DNA of 64,000 nt from Isoetes taiwanensis (Eukaryota; Streptophyta; Lycopodiopsida; Isoetales; Isoetaceae): assembly GCA_021234155.1 (NCBI GenBank), contig JAJEKV010000284.1, forward strand, positions 124,001-188,000, written 5' to 3'. Positions 44,967 through 56,863 of this stretch are shown here, piece after piece (position 1 is the stretch's first letter; each line of letters opens with the position of its first letter). The notes beneath the pieces are model-generated. The model had not been told where the DNA came from, made no database searches, and worked only from the letters and a program-made list of their open reading frames with translations. The position numbers and the translations under genes were made by a program.

Positions 44967-44994
44967 CTAGTAATGGTGCCCAGCGTTGCTGGGC
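44967..44994 (-). mobile_element. Helitron 3' terminus (minus strand)
   Basis: CTAG (44967-44970), TAATGGT, then hairpin GCCCAGC-GTT-GCTGGGC (44978-44994). Read on the minus strand this is the family 3' end, with host T supplied by A at 44966. The body extends right. No 5' end lies between here and 46803, so this element must enclose the Helitron(s) starting at 46804. Confidence 0.8.
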
Positions 44995-46803
44995 ATATTA
45001 ACATCTTTAACACTTACGTGGAGCATCATTTTGCAATAGTTCTTAGAAATAAGTCTCTTTCCTTTTGCTTGTCTTTAATCTTCCTCCATATTGAAGTAAA
45101 GTACCCTTTGCACTTAGAAGATCATGGTAAAGAGATACATTGTTGTTTTCATTGTTGTGCAGAGCATGTCCCCTTTTGCTTGCCAGGTTATGTTGTTGTC
45201 TGACCTAGCTTGCCACGGTTATGTTGTTGTCTGACCTAGCAACTGTTTGCAATTGTCTGACCTAGCAATTGCATGTAAAGAGCATGTCCCCTCATGCTGC
45301 AATTGGGCACGTAGCAAATTCTGAGCTTCCTAAGCTTCCTAAATGTAAACAATAGGCCGTACATAAAATATTGCTCTATATATTTGGTTTCAACATCTCA
45401 GCATTAAACCCGTGAACCATTGAACTCACCTTGTACCAAAAAAAAAAAGGGTATAAACAATAGAAAAAAGTGCCCAATGTTTAAGGGCTTTGTGTTCGTG
45501 AAACAATGGCTTTTTTTTCCATTCAAAAATTGGGCTTTTTTTTCCATTCAAAACTTGCTTTACGATGACCACATCTATTTTATAAAAGATGTTGGAAACA
45601 ATTGTTTATTTCTAAACCCTTAATGGAGATTAATGTTTATTTCTTGTCATTTTTGAGGGTGTTTAATGTTTATGCAAACTTAATGTTTATTTAACCCAAA
45701 TGATGCTCTAATGTTGTCATCTTAACGAAAGAACTGTCCTCTATTACCCAACAATGAAGTCATTACATAACTAATTGCTTCAATTAAAAACCTATAGCCC
45801 ATGCACATGTTAACACTCGAAGCATTCTTACATGTAGTCCAATATTTGTGGCGATTCGGTTGAATTCCACACTAACTCTGAGAATGTAAGTGAATTCAAT
45901 CAAACCATATGCAACTGGCATCAGGTGTCACAAATTCAAGCTTTAGTGCTTTGGACATTGCCAGATACAAAGACTTCATCAAGTAACATGTTATTTGAAG
46001 CCTTGGTGGTATCCCATTGAGTCATGGTAGAGAATAGAATTCATTGAAATGGAAATATACTTTGCATGGCAATGCATATCTTTGAATTTCTTGTATCCAA
46101 AAAGCTGAAGACAAATTTACCTGCATATATGGGTCCAGTAAGCACAAAGCTTCAGAATCTTTGAGATACTATCAAACACATTATTCCCAAGCATTAGCAA
46201 GCTAACCATTTGATTGTTGTTAGTTTTATATATGCAGCATAACAATGTCAAGTATCCACTATAGCCCATATAAATATTTCTCATCTCATTTAGAAAGACA
46301 AAAATGTTTTAGTGATGGCAAGACAAAAGGAAGAAAAGACATTTGCTCATGTGGGCACAACTACATAAAATCCTATTGCAGATCTAGAAGGTTGAAAAAA
46401 AAAAGAAACTGATATGCAAATTTACTACAACAGGCTTTGGTCTTAAGAACCTATGTGTTGCAGCCTATAATAGATACGAATTATAGGTTCACACACCTAT
46501 AAATTGTTGGGAGCATGTTGGGCTCACAAATCAAAATTATTAGTTGACCTTTTCTTCACTATGCTCAATAGCACAAAACTCAAATTAGATACATATAAAA
46601 TGCAAAGAAAGCTCAGAGAATGTATTTTTGCTTCCAGAATATGACATTTAGCTATCATGGAGATGCTTCATGAGACCGTCTATAAGAATAAAGAACTCAT
46701 TAAAGAAGGCAGAACCCCATTAAAGAAGACTACAAATACAAAGAACTCATGCTTTCACCATCTTAATTTCTAAAACCTCAATAGAATCAAGAAATAATAA
46801 CAA
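44995..46803. other. Helitron interior, no gene
   Basis: AT-rich, with a small repeated TGTCTGACCTAGC motif at 45195-45270. No coding frame I can support. Confidence 0.4.
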
Positions 46804-46831
46804 CTAGTTATGGTGCCCGGCGTTGCCGGGC
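46804..46831 (-). mobile_element. Helitron 3' terminus (minus strand)
   Basis: CTAG (46804-46807), TTATGGT, then hairpin GCCCGGC-GTT-GCCGGGC (46815-46831), a compensatory-change variant of the family hairpin that preserves pairing. Host T corresponds to A at 46803. Confidence 0.8.
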
Positions 46832-49800
46832 CTACTAACAATTTGAAAGTTAATTGTTTAATACAAAAAAAAAAAGATTTGGAGCATGAAAATTTGCATT
46901 TGAAGATTGTAGGAGCAACAATGGAGCATAAAATTTGCATTCTCGCCACATGTTTTCAGGTACAACAATTTGGGCATGTCCACTGTAACTATTGATGTTG
47001 GTGGGCTTAGCAGCCGTTGAGGGGTAGGGTTGCAAAACATAAATGTCCAGCAATATCAATCATAAGAAGTTGTATATGTCAAAAGCATTGGTCTATAATG
47101 TTTTATAATTTTTACTTGTAGAGCATAGACCAATTTCTTTGACCATTGAATATGAATAAAAGTTGTGAAGTAAACTGGAGGATTGAAATTTTACCAAACA
47201 CCACAAAGATCAATTCATTCAATGATGTGATAAAAAATATTTTAAGGCGAGAAGTAAATTGAAATATAGATTTTCCACCACCAAATGTATGCATCTAGCA
47301 TGCTCATTGAAATAAAGTTCAGTAAGCCTACTCGATTCAATGAAATGAAAGGCTCTCCAAATACTTTTCCAACTACAATTCTAAGAATGCAAAGCTAAAT
47401 GGTGTGAGACTTGCCACCGCCTCAATGGCATATTAAGAATTTGTTGGCAAGATGCTTTATTTGAAACTATTATTAGCATGTCGTTGCCTTACAAATTTGA
47501 AAATTGCATTGTAGATTGGGGGAAATGAGGGACATTACAAATTTGAAAATTGCATTGTAGATTGGAGGAAATGAGGGACATCGTGGGTGTTGTATTTGAA
47601 GTTGTTTGTAATCAATGCTTTAGGGAAAACAAATAATCTACATTGACACTTATAAAAGACGTTATAAGAAAATGTATTTGGAACATAGCAAGTTTTAAGA
47701 AAAATGTATAAAATACATTTTGAACTTAGCAAGTTATATACACAACTGGCATCAACCTTTTATCCTATAAAAAATGACCAAAAATGTCCATGAAATTTTT
47801 AGTGAGCTCCAATGCATTAGCAAATGACATGATATTGAAAGTGCAGAGAATATAAATTAATTGGAAAAGATGCCAGAAATTATGACCTAGAAAATGCCTT
47901 AGTTTATTCTAATTTCCAGCATTTTGACAAAGCCATCATATTTCTTAGCATGCAATCATTGATTATGCTGAGAATTTCCTGTGAACCGACTTTGTTAGGC
48001 ATATTAAACGAACGTTGCTTATTGCTTTGGATGCCATATCCAAGCTTGTAGAATGATCGTTGGATATATTCTATGTCCTACTGTACAACCAGATTAGAAA
48101 ATCCAAGCTCTCCAACTTTAATGTGCATTTACTTATATCAAGACAAAAGCCTCAAGATTTGAAATTTGTTGGTGGTGTTGCAGCTATTCGGACAGACTCT
48201 TGCCTCATTTTTTAGAAGTAGGAATGATGCAGATTTGAAGGGTCTGGAATGCCACAACAATAAAGAAATCCTTTATCAGGTAGATAATGAAGAATTGAAT
48301 CGACATGCAAGGATAATAGCAATTAAGGGAAAAATAAATGCATGATTCAATAGCCACATAAACTAAATGTGACCACCAGATTATTCAATATGGCATTATA
48401 TCTAGGCGTAGTATCTTCATCATATGTTTTGAAGCTATGAGCTTGCAGCAAATCTGACAAAGCAACTTGTAGCAATCATTATCTAATGGACCCTAGCAAC
48501 TGCTGGGAATGATGCTCAAACAAATGCGACATATTTGGAGATTAAAAAGACTTCCTCAATTCTAAATCTTTTTTTAATACTTTTTACCCTCTCATGTTCA
48601 TATGAAGGTTTCCTCCACGTTCCCTAAGATACAGGGTTTCATACTTATCTAAAGAAAGGCTACCAATTTGTAGTAGAGATTGTAATATCCAAACTTTTCT
48701 AGAAATTATCCGACCATCAAATAAACATTGTCCCCACATGCTTGTCTTCACCAAGATTGCCAGAATGTAAAAGCACGGAATAATACGCACATGTTTGCTT
48801 TAAGTGGCCCCGTTTCACTGTTCCATATCTGTCATTTCTTCTAAATCCCCTAGAATTTTTTTTATTAACAAACAGGAAACTGGCAACTTGAAATAACGGA
48901 CATAAAAATTTCTCATGTGGACAACTGCAAATAACAGTGAGAATTAGATTGAGCAAACCATGAGCCTCGGAAGTGAGCTTGGGACAATCACAAACATCCT
49001 AAGAATGTTTTGCGGTTTGATCCAGCGACATTAATTTGGATCAAGGATAAATGTACAGCCTAAGCCTATGCTAAAATCGAAGTGTAGAACACAAAGTTTA
49101 ATTTGTACCTGGTAAAGCATAGGGGTCAATATGATGGGAAGTGACCAATTGCTTTCTGCTTCATTTGACACCCACCACGACACAACCACCAAATACCACC
49201 ACCACACACCCAGCACACTACCACCATCACCATATCCACCAAAGGGCCAGCTTCATTCTCCCTGTCATAGTGCAAAGTGCAAAGTATCTCCAGTCTTCAA
49301 AAAGGATAATATGTCTAATACAAAACTAAGTGTCTGCAACTTCTGAGCCGCTAGATATGGCAATGAAGTAAGAAATGCAAGAAAGAAATAATTATTTCTA
49401 GACGAAGACTTATTCACAATCAGGTAGAAGATATAATTATGAGGGATACTTTTGTGCTTATGTGCACAACACAGTTGCTTAGCAGCAAGAGGATGGAATT
49501 TCACAAAGCATGCTATGCATTTCTGAAACTATCAAAGACCCACATAGAAATTATTTGAAATTTAGGGCGCCCATCAATATGCCTACATCAAAATGGAACA
49601 TGCACATACAAATTGAGTTGATGTATGACCATTTAGGTCCATAGCAACATGGCACATTGGTGTATAGAAGTAGTCATGGATCTGTTTTCATGCAACATAC
49701 TTTTCTGCTCATGCTGAAACACTTCAATTATGGAGATCAGAAGTCGATAATGCAACATGTCTGCCTTCGTAAATAATGTGAGTTGTACCATGCAATACAT
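46832..49800. other. Helitron interior, little structure
   Basis: AT-rich. A 47-bp tandem duplication (ACAAATTTGAAAATTGCATT, then GATTGG and GAAATGAGGGACAT) lies at 47489-47582. No supportable coding sequence. Confidence 0.45.
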
Positions 49801-49833
49801 TCCATCTTCATATTCACCACAATTTGTGCTGCA

Positions 49834-50004
49834 GGCCCCACAATGCAACTGGAACATCAAGACTTACAAATGCACCAATGGTTATAGACGGCAAGGCCAT
49901 TCTTGGGGATATAACAGTGCCCAATAGAAGCATGCCACAATTCTATAGGCTTAAAAGCAATTTAATGGAAGCACTATCCTTAGAGTTTGGATTTGCTGAA
50001 GGTA
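49834..50004 (+). pseudogene. exon-like segment, unidentified
   Basis: Plus-strand coding-like run between CTGCAG/GCCCC and GAAG/GTATTGC: LTNAPMVIDGKAILGDITVP, then NRSMPQFYRLKSNLMEALSL. It has both splice consensus sites and no stop. The protein is unknown to me. Its orientation is opposite to the Helitron. Confidence 0.3.
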
Positions 50005-50973
50005 TTGCATGGAGAAGAGAACACACGTGCAAAAACAGTTAAAAATAGTATCGTTCATATGGATCTGTTGGCTATTTACTGCGCATCATTCAATCTTAAT
50101 TTGCAGTGCTATACAGCAGATCTATACTTTGTAATAAAAGATGTTAGTTTTCCAATTAAACTCAGTACATCTAGGCCAACTTTCTCCTTCGATATGTTAG
50201 TGTACAGAAACATGTTAGTGTCTATGCCAAGAGCTGCTCCATATGCAAGAACATGGTTCGATAATGAAGGTGCAGGATGCAAGAAAGCAGCACTTATAGA
50301 TAAAAACAGCGAGAAGAAATAGGGCAGTCATTAATCAAGGAGTCATTCTATTGGAGAAGAGTGCTACCACCACACTTTGCCAGGAAACCTCATCAGCATG
50401 GTGCCATTTCATACTTTACCTAAGTCAAGGGATGGAGAGCTTAAGAAACCTCTCAACATGGTACATTTCATAATTTGGCCATTTGGCTCTATTACAGCTA
50501 AATCAAAGCTGTCAAGCATATGAAACAATATTTGAGTAGCTCGAACCTCCTGAATAGCAACCAAATCAGAGAAAAGAAAAAGTCCCATATAAGATGGAAC
50601 ACTACAAAGACTTGTGTACAAAATATGTTTTGAAACAAATGCAAAAACCTCCTTAATGACTTACACAAAGCTGCAAAACTACTGTCTATGTTTCATTAGA
50701 AGGACGGTGAAATACTACCTTTGAATTGTAAGCTCAAATGTTAAAGCTGTAGCTAGCCCATTGTACAGAACAACCAATATCACTACTTGGCACATTCGTT
50801 TCACAAAGGCAAGGTTTTGATCGGGATCACTACTCTGCTCCATTGGCAACGCTCGACCTCAAATTTGTGCTAAACAGAAGCAAAGAATACCATATCTTGA
50901 GCTAAAAACTCGAAGATCAATATGCAATTGCTCCATGCAGAATAATGCAGTCAACGGACATCATAGAACATAC

Positions 50974-52808
50974 CTCCAGTTGATGGAATCCCTCATCTTT
51001 GCAATTGATGGGAGCCCAGGAGAGTAACATTGACGCAGTGAACTCATGCAAAGAGTCCATCGAAGATGCAGCAAATTTTAAGCAGAGCCATTCTACAACA
51101 ACTTCATATTCTATAGCAAATTTATATTTTAGCATCTTGCATAACGCAGCACTAATGAACCAAGATACAACCAGATATCTTTAGAAGTGTACTGAATTAT
51201 TTACTGTACCTCGTATCCCATAGCGACTCTTTGGATGCTTGCCCATGTCAACGGTCTGATGTAATTGCCAAACATCAGCGTATATATCAAATAATGGAGA
51301 AGCGATGGAACTGCAATATGGTACAATGTCATCCAACTAACAAATAGGCCACATAATGAAGTCGGCACATGGGAATAGCTAAATATTGATTCCATAGAAA
51401 GTAAATAAAGAACGCAAGAGATAAATTTCTTGCATTACATATTTTTCAGATAGATTTCTTGCTTTACATATTTTCCAAGAAATTATATTGAAAATTTGAA
51501 CTTTCTCCCCAATAAAGAGCTACATGAATATGTAACATACACATTCGTATTACATTTGTCTTCTGAAACATAGTATGAAAATAAGAAACTGGAAAGAGGA
51601 ACCAACCATCTAGCAAATTTAAATGGGACAGTGTGGGACACTTATTAGTTAGATTCGTGGCTCTACCATTATCTCTAATGACAGTAACATAGGCCACGAA
51701 TGTGATGGTAAATTTTCATTCTTTACTTGCAAAACAAAAATGATGCCCACATGCACAGCAAGAAACAGAGGTAGAAATGCATGGCTTTTTGGATAAGTGT
51801 GAACATAACCTTCTGGCTTAGTGTATATACAGGGAAAGAAAGAAACCATGAAGGGAAAAGCGGCATGTGAAGAATCTGAAACATTTTATGTACCTGAATA
51901 AAAAGAATAGATTTACCTGAAGAAACAAAAGGGTGAATTTGTATTTCTTATTTGCAAAACATAAATAAATGATGCCCACATGCACATCAAGAAAGAGAGG
52001 CAGCACGACAAAAGAGAATGTAAGTCTTTTTTAGATAATCATGAACAAAGGACATAAACAAACCATAAAAACATGAGCAGCGTGTGAAAACGTTGAGCTT
52101 TTCATATACTTGAATGGAAAGAAGGGGCTTACCTGGAAAAACAAAAAGTGATTGAAGAATGGTATGCAAACCCCTAACCAAGCCTTTTGATTTGACCCCA
52201 AAAATAAGATGTGGATGCCATTGGAAGCTTTGAAGAAGTTAAGCATTTCATATACTTGAATGGAAAAAAAGTGGACTTACCTGGAAAAACGAAAAGTGAT
52301 TGAAGAATGGTATGTAACCCCCTAAGCCTTTTGATTTGACCCCAAAAAGTAAGATGTTGAATGTCGTTGGAAGCTTTGCTTCTCTTGCATGTAGCTTTAA
52401 TATACAAAGAGATATTGCCGTGACAAAGCCTCTAAAGACCCAAACCAAACTTGCCCATACTTATACGCAAATTCTTTGGGGCAATATCATTATCTTCTAC
52501 AAAAATTTCAAAAGCATTTGCCTGCCAATTTACTTGAGACCTTCGTTGACATGGCAAACGTTACAAATCTTCTATAATAAAACTTCCTTTCATAACAAAA
52601 ATATGGAAGAAACGACTCATAAAATTTTCAGATTGAAGCTTTTCAGTTTATATGTAATTATCTACAAAATGCAAGTGGATATCTTTGTTATGGCCCAAAC
52701 TGCAGATCATCACCATAATGATTGGATAAAGAAATAGCAAAGAAATAGTGAGTGAGACTCATATATAACTGGCTTACCTTGTGGGAAGCATGGAAATTGA
52801 GTCGTATC
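50974..52808 (-). pseudogene. captured multi-exon gene fragment, unidentified
   Basis: Several minus-strand segments end at consensus donors: ...QLEGFH-type run ending GGAG/GTATGTTC at 50974, HYLIYTLMFGNYIRPLTWAS before ACGAG/GTACAG at 51210, and a 31-bp exon at 52808-52778 (TGCAG/GATACG...CAAG/GTAAGCC). A segment with TTCAATCACTTTTCGTTTTTCCAG/GTAAGTCC is present in two or three tandem degenerate copies at 52030-52400. The aromatic, hydrophobic character suggests a membrane protein. I cannot identify the family. Confidence 0.35.
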
Positions 52809-54142
52809 CTGCATTATAAGAACATATATCATGGAGATGTTTGTAGGCCAATATAGACAGCACATGGGCAGTAAAATGTAGCAAAAATAACAGATGAGTT
52901 AACCGCTTCTCAGATTATTCTGCTAAGACAGGGGCTAGAGGAACCTGGGAATTGTCCTGGTAACATAAAAACAGAGGTGCTAAAACTGAAGAGATCAAAA
53001 CATTGCTTGCCCAAATGTCAGTTTCACTGCCCATAACACTACATTCTATATAGAAATTCATCACAATGGACTTACTGAGAAATGCCCTTCTGACCAAGCT
53101 GTCCAAATTGGCAGCTCCTCAGAAAGCCAATGCTCCTATTTCTGTCAGAAACAAAAGGCCTTCAATATATCAACCATAAATACACAATACAATATCTAAT
53201 CACCTCAGGTTTTATAGAGGTAGAAGAGCTCCTTCAACTGGGATCAATGATTTGATAACCGAAAATTGAATATTGGGACCTCTGCAAATGACTGAATCAT
53301 AGAACTAAGATTCGAGGGCAGGAGAGCCGGATCTACCTGCCTATAAATGCTCAAACGCATCTTAAGAGCTGGTGCGGCCGGAATTGCAAGATGCTTTGCT
53401 CATGGTGGAAGGATTAGTGCACTGCAGATCATCACCATAATGATTGGATAAAGAAATAGCAAAGAAATAGTGAGTGAGACTCATATATAACTGGCTTACC
53501 TTGTGGGAAGCATGGAAATTGAGTCGTATCCTGCATTATAAGAACATATATCATGGAGATGTTTGTAGGCCAATATAGACAGCACATGGGCAGTAAAATG
53601 TAGCAAAAATAACAGATGAGTTAACCACTTCTCAGATTATTCTGCTAAGACAGGGGCTAGAGGAACCTGGGAATTGTCCTGGTAACATAAAAACAGAGGT
53701 GCTAAAACTGAAGAGATCAAAACATTGCTTGCCCAAATGTCAGTTTCACTGCCCATAACACTACATTCTATATAGAAATTCATCACAATGGACTTACTGA
53801 GAAATGCCCTTCTGACCAAGCTGTCCAAATTGGCAGCTCCTCAGAAAGCCAATGCTCCTATTTCTGTCAGAAACAAAAGGCCTTCAATATATCAACCATA
53901 AATACACAATACAATATCTAATCACCTCAGGTTTTATAGAGGTAGAAGAGCTCCTTCAACTGGGATCAGTGATTTGATAACCGAAAATTGAATATTGGGA
54001 CCTCTGCAAATGATTGAATCATAGAACTAAGATTCGAGGGCAGGAGAGCCGGATCTACCTGCCTATAAATGCTCAAACGCATCTTAAGAGCTGGTGTGGC
54101 CGGAATTGCAAGATGCTTTGCTCATGGTGGAAGGATTAGTGC
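52699..54142. repeat. 722-bp tandem duplication
   Basis: 52699-53420 is repeated at 53421-54142 with only a few substitutions (for example CGCTTCTC/CACTTCTC, ATCAATG/ATCAGTG, GCGGCC/GTGGCC). The near identity implies a recent event. It duplicates the small exons at 52778-52808 and near 53068-53143, so both copies give the same 63-codon shadow frame. Confidence 0.95.
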
Positions 54143-55735
54143 CACGGCAATCCTCTAGTGCTCTATTGGTGCAAAGATTCTGGCACTGCATGAATACCCT
54201 TGTAAAAACGCCCCAAAAATGTACATAGGCTACACGATTCAATCGCATGGCAAAAATTGGACACCTAGAACCTCCAATCTGGAAGGATAGGAATTCATCG
54301 TGCATGCAGAGAAAATCCATAAACCCTTCAATATTTTGGAAAACCATTTGCTCCCGATTTTTGGAACAACGGGTAAAACATTCCGGCGAAAAAAAAATAA
54401 CAATCTTAGAAAATCAACTTAAAAAAAAATCCAAAAAAGTTTTCTGCCACACCGGATATTTCCAAATTAACAAGATTGATAACATCAGAATGTAATGCAA
54501 CAGGATGCAGATGTCCCATACTGACCGTTTCTTGCCTTGGAAGCTGGATTTGTCTTGTACTTTAAATCCCTGTTGCATGCATCCTTTGTCAATTTTGTCC
54601 GGATAGGATATGCAGGTCGTTTCCACATCACCTGCAAATCAGACAGATTGCAATCTATAAAGCTATGCAGGACAAATCTGTTAAAAAAGATGGAGTTGGC
54701 GAAAGATTTTACTTTCTATATGCCACTGCTTTCTTCACATTCTTTAGGCATCCTTTGCAGTGGATCTACAGTTTCAACCTCTGCACTTTCAACACCATTG
54801 TTGGCAAACTGCATATAATCAACCCAAGAGATTCATGTCTCGAACCGCCATAGCACACGGAAATCGAATAGATTCTCGGTGTTACTCTCTTTACCCATGA
54901 AAGCTTAGTGAGCATTCAGGTTATCATGGCCATAGATGCTAGTTCTAGACGGGATAAAACATTGGCTCTAAGCATCGCCAAGCATGAACATGTTAGCTAA
55001 AAGATGAGAGATAATCGCCCAAAGATCTGTATAGAGATGATTACTACATGCTACATTTGTAAAAAATAGAGCCTATGTCATCCCAGTCAACCTACGACCT
55101 AGACTATATTTATCTTAAGAGGCATAAAACTGGACTAAACATGGAAAATACCATTCTAATCAATCGAACTAAGTTTCACAACAACTTCCCAAACCAAAGC
55201 ATGAACCGATCCTTCATTGCCATGGATTTTTGCAAAGATATAGCAACTTCAATTCGGGCTCCATATCCAAAGAAGAAAATATATAGGAATGGGCACTGGC
55301 CGAACTCTCCCCGCAAGAAGATCATGCAACAAAACCACAACCGATTAGCTTCCTTTGATAAACTCGGTGGACCTAATATGAAGCGGGGAAATAAAACAAA
55401 GATCTAGAATCTGTATTTACCAAAAGCTTGTTTGTAATATTCCTTCGAGAGCATGCCACAATATTTCTTCAGAACAATCGCAATGGGTCGCCCGACTTCC
55501 TTCTCCGGCCCTATCATACCTTCCCGACGACCATCCAAAGTCTTTTATGCTAGAACAATGATTTACGCTTGCAAAGTTATGAGCAAAGTTATGACAATCT
55601 CACGCTAGTTCAATTTTGGAAATGATTTTTGCTAGCAATGTGGCGATCCGGACACACTCGTAAATTTTTGGTTATCCAGAAGAGTTGCATGTGGAGATGT
55701 GCTTTCGGCGATCCGAAGGCTATAGCCGGATCCAG
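54143..55735. other. Helitron interior, one exon-like run
   Basis: On the minus strand at about 54810-54710 there is a run FANNGVESAEVETVDPLQRM preceded by TATATGCAG, an acceptor-like site. Otherwise I see nothing supportable. Confidence 0.3.
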
Positions 55736-55739
55736 AAGG

Positions 55740-56430
55740 CTATAGCCGACTTCTCACAATGGACCGCGATAAGGCATCTTCCTTATCCTCATCGGACATT
55801 GGTCGCAAAACCAAGTCCAATTTAGGCATGTATCCGCCTCTTTCATTTGGATCCATAACTTCTTCAAAGATAGCATAAATTTTTCGCGACTTCGGGTGCC
55901 TTTTATCTCTAACTACAAACTCATGGACCCCGTTGTTGATCTCGATCCATGCCTTTGCGGGTTTTTCCACGCTTTTGTTGAATGTCCGAGAAATTCTACA
56001 TTGACAAAGATCATTCCACATGCAAGAATCTGAATATATCCCCGACATAAGAAGATATCAAAGAGCATCCCGAGGATCTAATTTAAGAACCGGTAAAAGC
56101 ATCTCACGCCTAGGACCACATTGCCATATGTTTTACTGGTGACTAATAAAGACTTCCAACCAATGCGGTCCGAATGCATAGTCGGAGTAAAGTCTACGCC
56201 TCATTCAAAAGCCCCGCGACGACCGAAAAGATCAACTATGCAATTATATGGCACATATTTAGCATCAAGCCATATTCTTTCATTGACTTCGAAGAAGTCG
56301 AGCATCATCCCAAACCACCCCGCCATAGCTCCTCTGTTTTCTCGCCGCTGCGGCATTGTAGACCTAAATCGATTCTTTTGGATTTCTCTCACCCAATCAT
56401 GCAACGATTTTTCATGGACACATAGAAACC
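55740..56430 (-). pseudogene. PPR protein E/E+ fragment
   Basis: Reading leftward: LDAKYVPYNCIVDLFGRRGA (56404-56201 frame) is the final PLS repeat (Y-x-C-I-V-D-L-L-G-R-A-G). The frame 56048-55740 gives SGIYSDSCMWNDLCQCRISR, then KAWIEINNGVHEFVVRDKRH and PKSRKIYAIFEE. These are the E and E+ motifs (x-x-W-I-E-V-x-x-x-V-H-x-F-x-x-x-D-x-x-H-P) of plant RNA-editing PPR proteins. The DYW deaminase is absent. The frame is broken between the two parts. It is captured host sequence near the 5' end of the Helitron and in the same orientation. Confidence 0.8.
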
Positions 56431-56640
56431 GACAAAATCTTCACACAAAAAGTACCAAACCATGCTAGATTTCTTACGCTTCGTCATGCAAATATTGCAA
56501 TTTTATTCTGTCTCCTTTCTTGCCGCCCATGAATAGAATAACAGATGAATGATCGTTCTAGAAACTAACGGAGTGAAAGCCACCCTCGCAAACCCTAAAA
56601 ATCTTATGATGTGGCCTCATCCTCACCATCAGTTTGGTCG

Positions 56641-56702
56641 AATCTGGGCCGTTAAGATTAGGGCTGGGTCCAACACTTACGCAATAACATTATAATATAG
56701 GA
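56641..56702 (-). mobile_element. Helitron 5' terminus (minus strand)
   Basis: Minus strand: TCCTATATTATAATGTTATT, GCG, then TAAGTGTTGGACCCAGCCC and TAATCTTAACGGCCCAGA. Its first T is immediately preceded by CTAG of the next Helitron's 3' end. Confidence 0.75.
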
Positions 56703-56730
56703 CTAGTAACGGTGCCCAGCGTTGCTGGGC
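56703..56730 (-). mobile_element. Helitron 3' terminus (minus strand) of the Rep/helicase element
   Basis: CTAG (56703-56706), TAACGGT, then hairpin GCCCAGC-GTT-GCTGGGC (56714-56730). The helicase stop codon is about 130 bp further inside, as expected for an autonomous Helitron's 3' end. Confidence 0.85.
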
Positions 56731-56863
56731 TTATGTTGGAAGTTTGTAAATATTTTGGCCGCAATGAGAAAAGTGTGCGGTGTTCTTTTATTATTGGGGA
56801 AAAATTCTTCAAAAAACATAGTAATAGTGTACAGCGTAATAGAAACTGAGAGATCTCTAGAAA

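Larger units (their letters stand above)
46804..56702 (-). mobile_element. probable 9.9-kb non-autonomous Helitron
   Basis: The nearest upstream 5' terminus for the 3' end at 46804 is at 56702 (minus strand TCCTATATTATAATG plus the family block). The interval encodes no Rep/helicase but holds pieces of at least two host genes in element orientation: a PPR gene near the 5' end and an unidentified multi-exon gene in the middle. The pairing is by order and orientation; nesting could mean that 44967 is the true partner. Confidence 0.55.

Noticed and set aside
52915-53828. Two identical 63-residue minus-strand ORFs as a gene pair
   Set aside because: Identity comes from the 722-bp duplication, and the frame runs through a likely splice donor (GTAAGTCC).
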